A stretch of 10,417 bases of DNA, from NCBI GenBank assembly GCA_003545625.1, contig DODH01000268.1, positions 16,452 to 26,868 on the forward strand. The letters run 5' to 3'. The notes beneath the pieces are model-generated. The model was not told where the DNA came from. It did not search any database and was given only the letters and a program-made list of their open reading frames with translations. The position numbers and the translations under genes are program-made. Every line of letters starts with the position of its first letter. Position 1 is the first letter of the stretch. Origin of the DNA: Nitrospina sp. (GTDB taxonomy: Bacteria > Nitrospinota > Nitrospinia > Nitrospinales > VA-1). Below are positions 7,479-10,417 of this stretch, one piece after another.

Positions 7479-7507
7479 AAAGTATCGCCTTTTAAGGACC
7501 GTTGCAA
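7479..7507 (-). promoter_or_regulatory. Possible promoter of the J-domain gene
   Basis: On the minus strand TTGCAA (7507-7502) is followed after 17 bp by TACTTT (7484-7479), each four of six matches to consensus. It would start transcription about 65 bp before the J-domain start codon. The match is modest. Confidence 0.3.
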
Positions 7508-7595
7508 CCGGGAAAAACCTGCCTCAACCGCCAAATTTTATAGTTTATTATTTTTCAATGAGTTATATTGTACTTATTGAGATTGGTCATGGGCT

Positions 7596-7623
7596 TTGGC
7601 CCGGCAAATATTTCCCCTACAAT
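7596..7623 (+). promoter_or_regulatory. Possible promoter of rlmN
   Basis: TACAAT (7618-7623, five of six) has TTGGCC (7596-7601, four of six) 16 bp upstream, 38 bp before the rlmN start. The small palindrome GGGCTTTGGCCC (7591-7602) overlaps the -35. The rest of the 255-bp divergent region (7407-7661) is AT-rich with no further gene. Confidence 0.35.
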
Positions 7624-7661
7624 CTAAAATTACTTGAATTTTTGAAGCTTTTCCTGTTTGC

Positions 7662-8750
7662 ATGATGATGAAAACCCCTGACATGTCGACCCCAGCACAA
7701 AACTTCTTTGGGACCACCGAACTCCAACTCAAAAAACTATTTTCTGAATGGAAAGAGCAGCCCTATCGAGTGCATCAGGTATTCACCTGGGTCTATCATT
7801 ATCATTGCAGGGACTTTAATGATATGAGCAACCTTTCTAAATCTTTGCGCTCCCGGTTGGCGGAAAACTTTTATTTTGCCCTGCCAAAAATTCAAACTCG
7901 AACCCACTCCAAGGACGGGTCAATTAAATATTTATTTGAATTGGACGATGGCGCGGTTGTTGAAAGTGTCTGGATGCCATCGGATTCCAGAAAAACTTTA
8001 TGTCTTTCCACACAAGTGGGTTGCCGTTTGAATTGTTCGTTCTGTTTAACAGCAAGCCTGGGACTGAAACGAAATTTGACCGCCGGTGAAATTATTGGTC
8101 AGCACATCGCTATCAACCAGGGACTCGAAGAAAAAGATAAAATCACCAATGTCGTTTTTATGGGCATGGGGGAACCCCTGGATAATTATGGCCCGGTTGT
8201 GGATGCGTTGCGGCTCATGATCTCCCCACAAGCCATGAAAGTTTCAACAAGAAAAGTAACCGTTTCGACATCAGGACTGGTTGACAAAATGAAAGCTTTT
8301 CAAGAGGAAAATCTGGCAATAAACCTGGCTATTTCCCTGAACGCTTCCGACAATGCCACGCGTGACAGGTTGATGCCGATAAATAAAAAATATCCCATTG
8401 AGGTGCTGATGGATTGCCTTAAAAAATATCCTTTAAAACCACAGAGGAGGCACACCATAGAATATGTCCTGCTTGCAGACATCAATGATTCGGATGAAGA
8501 TGCCCGCAGACTGGCACGATGGTTGAAAGATATTCCCTGCAAAATCAATCTGATTCCTTTTAACGCTTTTGATTCATCTGAATACAGGCCTCCCTCGCGC
8601 GAGAGAGTTTTAAATTTTCAAAATTATTTGATCGAACAGGATTTTTCTGCCTTTATTAGACAAAACCGGGCCACGGACATACTCGGTGCCTGCGGACAAC
8701 TTGCCGCCAGCGCCAGCGTGACGCTGAACCCGGTACAAACACCAGCATGA
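7662..8750 (+). CDS. rlmN: Dual-specificity rRNA/tRNA adenine-C2 methyltransferase
   Basis: Radical SAM enzyme that forms 2-methyladenosine at 23S rRNA A2503 and at A37 of some tRNAs, tuning ribosome fidelity. Its 362 residues are the normal length. The N-terminal RNA-binding domain (about 15-95) contains YRVHQVFTWVY. The radical SAM core holds CRLNCSFC (C121, C125, C128 as 4Fe-4S ligands), GMGEPLDN (168-175) and SLNAS (225-229). The methyl-carrying and resolving cysteines of E. coli RlmN (C355, C118) correspond to C344 in GACGQLA and C114 in TLCLSTQVGC, so the enzyme looks intact. Start is the first of three consecutive ATGs. There is no strong ribosome-binding site, and ATGs at 7665, 7668 or 7683 are also possible. 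The glycosyltransferase gene follows after 46 bp on the same strand. Confidence 0.97.
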   Translation: MMMKTPDMSTPAQNFFGTTELQLKKLFSEWKEQPYRVHQVFTWVYHYHCRDFNDMSNLSKSLRSRLAENFYFALPKIQTRTHSKDGSIKYLFELDDGAVVESVWMPSDSRKTLCLSTQVGCRLNCSFCLTASLGLKRNLTAGEIIGQHIAINQGLEEKDKITNVVFMGMGEPLDNYGPVVDALRLMISPQAMKVSTRKVTVSTSGLVDKMKAFQEENLAINLAISLNASDNATRDRLMPINKKYPIEVLMDCLKKYPLKPQRRHTIEYVLLADINDSDEDARRLARWLKDIPCKINLIPFNAFDSSEYRPPSRERVLNFQNYLIEQDFSAFIRQNRATDILGACGQLAASASVTLNPVQTPA

Positions 8751-8796
8751 GGCAGACCCCGCAAGCAATTAGACCAACACTCTTTCCAGAACATTC

Positions 8797-9528
8797 ATGA
8801 ACAATCCTGATCTGCAAAATCTTGAACTGTCTATTGTTATTCCCTTATATAATGAGCGGGATAACCTGATTCCACTTGAGGACAAGCTGGAGACAGAGCT
8901 ATCTAAACTGAACCTGAGTTACGAAATTATTCTTATTGATGATGGCAGTGTCGATGGAAGCGCCCATTTGATCGAATCCATGCAAAAGCATAATCCGCGC
9001 ATTCGGCTTATCCAGTTCGGCCACAACCATGGGCAGTCTGCGGCATTTGCAGCTGGGTTCAAAGCGGCAAGAGGGAAGATTTTTGTTACCCTCGATGCCG
9101 ATTTGCAAAACAACCCTGCCGACATCCCTCTTCTTCTTGAAAAAATGCCCGAGTATGACGTGGTGTGCGGCTGGCGCTTTAAGAGGAATGATCCGTGGAT
9201 CAAAAGGGTCTCCTCAAAAATCGGCAATGCAGTGCGGAACAAATTGAGTGAAGAGGAAATTGCCGATACCGGTTGTTCCCTGAAAGCGTTTCGGCGGGAG
9301 TGCTTCGACAATGTTAAGCTCTTTAAAGGAATGCACCGTTTTTTCCCCACCTTGATGAAGATGGAGGGGTTCCGGGTCACCCAGGTCAAAGTTAGTCACC
9401 ATCCCCGGCTTCATGGGGAATCAAAATATAACATTCGCAACCGCCTGTTTTCTTCTTTCCAGGATTTAATGGCCATCCGCTGGATGAAAAAGCGACAGAT
9501 CAACTACGATATTATTAAGGAGGATTGA
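8797..9528 (+). CDS. Family 2 glycosyltransferase, DPM1-like
   Basis: Probably transfers a sugar from a nucleotide sugar to a polyprenyl phosphate or other lipid at the cytoplasmic face of the inner membrane. The 243 residues cover the GT-A domain: SIVIPLYNE (12-20), IDDGS (47-51, nucleotide binding), TLDADLQ (98-104, the DXD-like metal site), ADTGCSLKAFRR (156-167), MHRFFP (179-184) and HPRLHGESKYN (202-212), a combination typical of dolichol/polyprenol-phosphate glycosyltransferases. It ends at a basic tail and lacks the two C-terminal membrane helices of ArnC-type enzymes, so membrane attachment may depend on the next gene product, whose start abuts this stop codon. The ATG at 8797 lacks a clear ribosome-binding site. 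Donor and acceptor cannot be read from sequence. Confidence 0.9.
   Translation: MNNPDLQNLELSIVIPLYNERDNLIPLEDKLETELSKLNLSYEIILIDDGSVDGSAHLIESMQKHNPRIRLIQFGHNHGQSAAFAAGFKAARGKIFVTLDADLQNNPADIPLLLEKMPEYDVVCGWRFKRNDPWIKRVSSKIGNAVRNKLSEEEIADTGCSLKAFRRECFDNVKLFKGMHRFFPTLMKMEGFRVTQVKVSHHPRLHGESKYNIRNRLFSSFQDLMAIRWMKKRQINYDIIKED
9516..9524 (+). promoter_or_regulatory. Strong Shine-Dalgarno for LAB_N gene
   Basis: TAAGGAGGA lies inside the last codons of the glycosyltransferase gene, 4 bases before the ATG at 9529. It is the best ribosome-binding site in the window and, with the abutting stop and start codons, indicates efficient coupled translation of the membrane partner. Confidence 0.75.
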
Positions 9529-9819
9529 ATGACAGTAAACCAATGGCTGATCATTGGGTTTGTAGGGCAAGCCCTTTTTGGAGCCCGTTTTATTATCCAG
9601 TGGATTGTTTCCGAAAAAAAGGAGGAGAGCACCATTCCTCTTGCGTTCTGGTATTGTAGCATTGGTGGCGCGATGATACTTTTGACTTATGCCATCCACA
9701 AGCAGGACCCCGTGTTCATTGTCGGACAAAGCCTGGGAACGATTATCTACATTCGCAACCTGGTACTCATAGACCGCAAGAAAAAAGCTCTGGCTCTAGT
9801 GGAAACTAATAATGAGTAA
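9529..9819 (+). CDS. LAB_N (lipid A biosynthesis N-terminal domain) membrane protein
   Basis: A 96-residue stand-alone LAB_N protein. Signature segments are VGQALFGARFIIQWIVSE (12-29), IPLAFWYCSIGGAMILLTYAI (36-56), DPVFIVGQSLGT (60-71) and IYIRNLVLIDRKKK (73-86), giving about three membrane helices. The domain was named from its fusion to LpxB in some bacteria. As a separate protein it is commonly found beside GT2 glycosyltransferases, and its biochemical role is unsettled. Here it starts directly after the GT2 stop codon with an excellent ribosome-binding site, suggesting that it recruits or assists that enzyme at the membrane. Its last 8 bases overlap the next gene. Confidence 0.92.
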   Translation: MTVNQWLIIGFVGQALFGARFIIQWIVSEKKEESTIPLAFWYCSIGGAMILLTYAIHKQDPVFIVGQSLGTIIYIRNLVLIDRKKKALALVETNNE

Positions 9820-10012
9820 CTGGAAAATTAGAATCGGCGGCCTAGCCCTCATGGTACTGGGCGGGTTCCTTTTTGTCTGGTCCGTGAAAACCATTCAGTC
9901 AGAGTGGCCGCAAATATTTGTGGGTTTGCTCTCTGTATTCAGCATATCCATGGGTTTTGCCCTTCTCATCATGCCGCTGGATTTGCACGAGGATGGCTCC
10001 ACACCGGATTGA
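9812..10012 (+). CDS. Small two-helix membrane protein, unknown
   Basis: A 66-residue protein whose ATG overlaps the end of the LAB_N gene by 8 bases (in another frame), which argues that it is real and translationally coupled. It has a short basic start (MSNWKIR), two hydrophobic helices (about 8-25 and 35-56) and an acidic tail (LDLHEDGSTPD). Both ends are predicted on the same side, probably cytoplasmic given the basic N-terminus. I do not recognise the family. Its position suggests an accessory subunit of the GT2-LAB_N module. Confidence 0.75.
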   Translation: MSNWKIRIGGLALMVLGGFLFVWSVKTIQSEWPQIFVGLLSVFSISMGFALLIMPLDLHEDGSTPD

Positions 10013-10107
10013 CATTCCATTTCTGCTTCCCTACCCTCTATAAAATACCCTTATTTCCTGCCTGAAAAAACAGAAAAACCTTTTATTAGCAATGGTTTTG
10101 AAAGTCC

Positions 10108-10136
10108 TTGACTTTGCCCAACCCGTATGTTATTTC
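10108..10136 (+). promoter_or_regulatory. Possible promoter upstream of the exported-protein gene
   Basis: TTGACT (10108-10113, five of six) is followed after 17 bp by TATTTC (10131-10136, a weak -10). It sits in the 241-bp gap 10013-10253, which otherwise holds overlapping inverted repeats (10146-10152 with 10170-10176, and 10160-10165 with 10189-10194) and no convincing intrinsic terminator for the preceding operon. Confidence 0.35.
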
Positions 10137-10253
10137 TCTACATTCTTTAACCCTTTTAGCCTCAAAACAGGTTAAAAGTATTGGAGAATTGAGGTTTTCC
10201 ATAGTTGGGAAACGTGTACTTATCACCTTCTTAACACGCCTTTCATTTTATTG

Positions 10254-10417
10254 ATGATGAAACAATCTCAAAGTCCTTTTAAAAGCGCCTTTTTTAAGAC
10301 TCTCCTCTGCCTGATTTTTGTTTATCTGCTGGGCCATTTAACCCCTTTCCTCTCTGTTTCTTCTAATTCCATTTTTTCGAACCTGAGTTTTCAGACCCTG
10401 GCATATGCTGAAGAAGA
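10254..10417 (+). CDS. Exported protein, N-terminal fragment (runs off right edge)
   Basis: Only the first 54 codons are in the window, and the frame is open to the end. The start MMKQSQSPFK is polar and basic and is followed by a hydrophobic stretch (KTLLCLIFVYLLGHL, 15-29). TLAYA (48-52) before EE looks like a signal peptidase I cleavage site, although the region from the hydrophobic core to that site is unusually long, so an uncleaved membrane anchor is also possible. ATGs at 10254 and 10257 are equally plausible and neither has a clear ribosome-binding site. The function cannot be judged from this fragment. Confidence 0.6.
   Translation, partial: MMKQSQSPFKSAFFKTLLCLIFVYLLGHLTPFLSVSSNSIFSNLSFQTLAYAEE

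Noticed and set aside
8919..9389. 156-codon minus-strand open frame across the glycosyltransferase
   Set aside because: It lies wholly inside an intact GT2 gene and has no family features. It is a shadow frame.
1..10417. Defence island, CRISPR array or prophage
   Set aside because: No repeat-spacer arrays, nucleases, integrases or phage structural genes are visible. The HepT-like protein is unpaired and lacks its catalytic motif.

Overview
This is a window of ordinary-density bacterial chromosome with moderate GC, reading as a Gram-negative with an outer membrane: it holds a lipobox lipoprotein, a LAB_N-family membrane protein and a DPM1-like glycosyltransferase. Nothing in it fixes the phylum. 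The tetratricopeptide-rich, AT-leaning style would fit a Nitrospinota- or Desulfobacterota-like marine lineage, but that is a guess. There are no rRNA or tRNA genes, insertion sequences, CRISPR arrays or phage genes.

Left part (1-4700): a long TPR protein enters from beyond the left edge and ends at 1963. The 214 bp after it hold a good sigma70-type promoter on the + strand followed by a strong 16-bp hairpin and no normal-sized gene, so a small RNA is possible. The minus strand then carries acetyl-CoA synthetase (acs), preceded by a small DUF1566/Lcl_C-domain gene 38 bp upstream of it.

Middle (4700-7500): an orphan HI0074/HepT-like protein (+) that seems to have lost its HEPN catalytic motif converges on an ITPA-like nucleotide house-cleaning pyrophosphatase (rdgB, -). 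Next come an unusual envelope protein (+; lipobox, pilin-like soluble domain, four membrane segments) and a convergent J-domain co-chaperone (-) with only 8 bp between their stop codons.

Right part (7500-10417): rlmN (23S rRNA/tRNA m2A methyltransferase) is followed by a tightly packed trio: a GT2 glycosyltransferase, a LAB_N protein and a 66-aa two-helix membrane protein. The last two have abutting or overlapping junctions, which suggests one translationally coupled module for a polyprenyl-linked or lipid-linked sugar step at the inner membrane. After a 241-bp intergenic stretch with a promoter-like element and alternative hairpins, an exported protein begins and runs off the right edge.

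Most genes are housekeeping. The points that deserve a second look are the putative small RNA at about 2003-2157, the HepT-like protein without a catalytic motif or partner, the pilin-like lipoprotein with a polytopic C-terminus, and the GT2-LAB_N-small membrane protein module.
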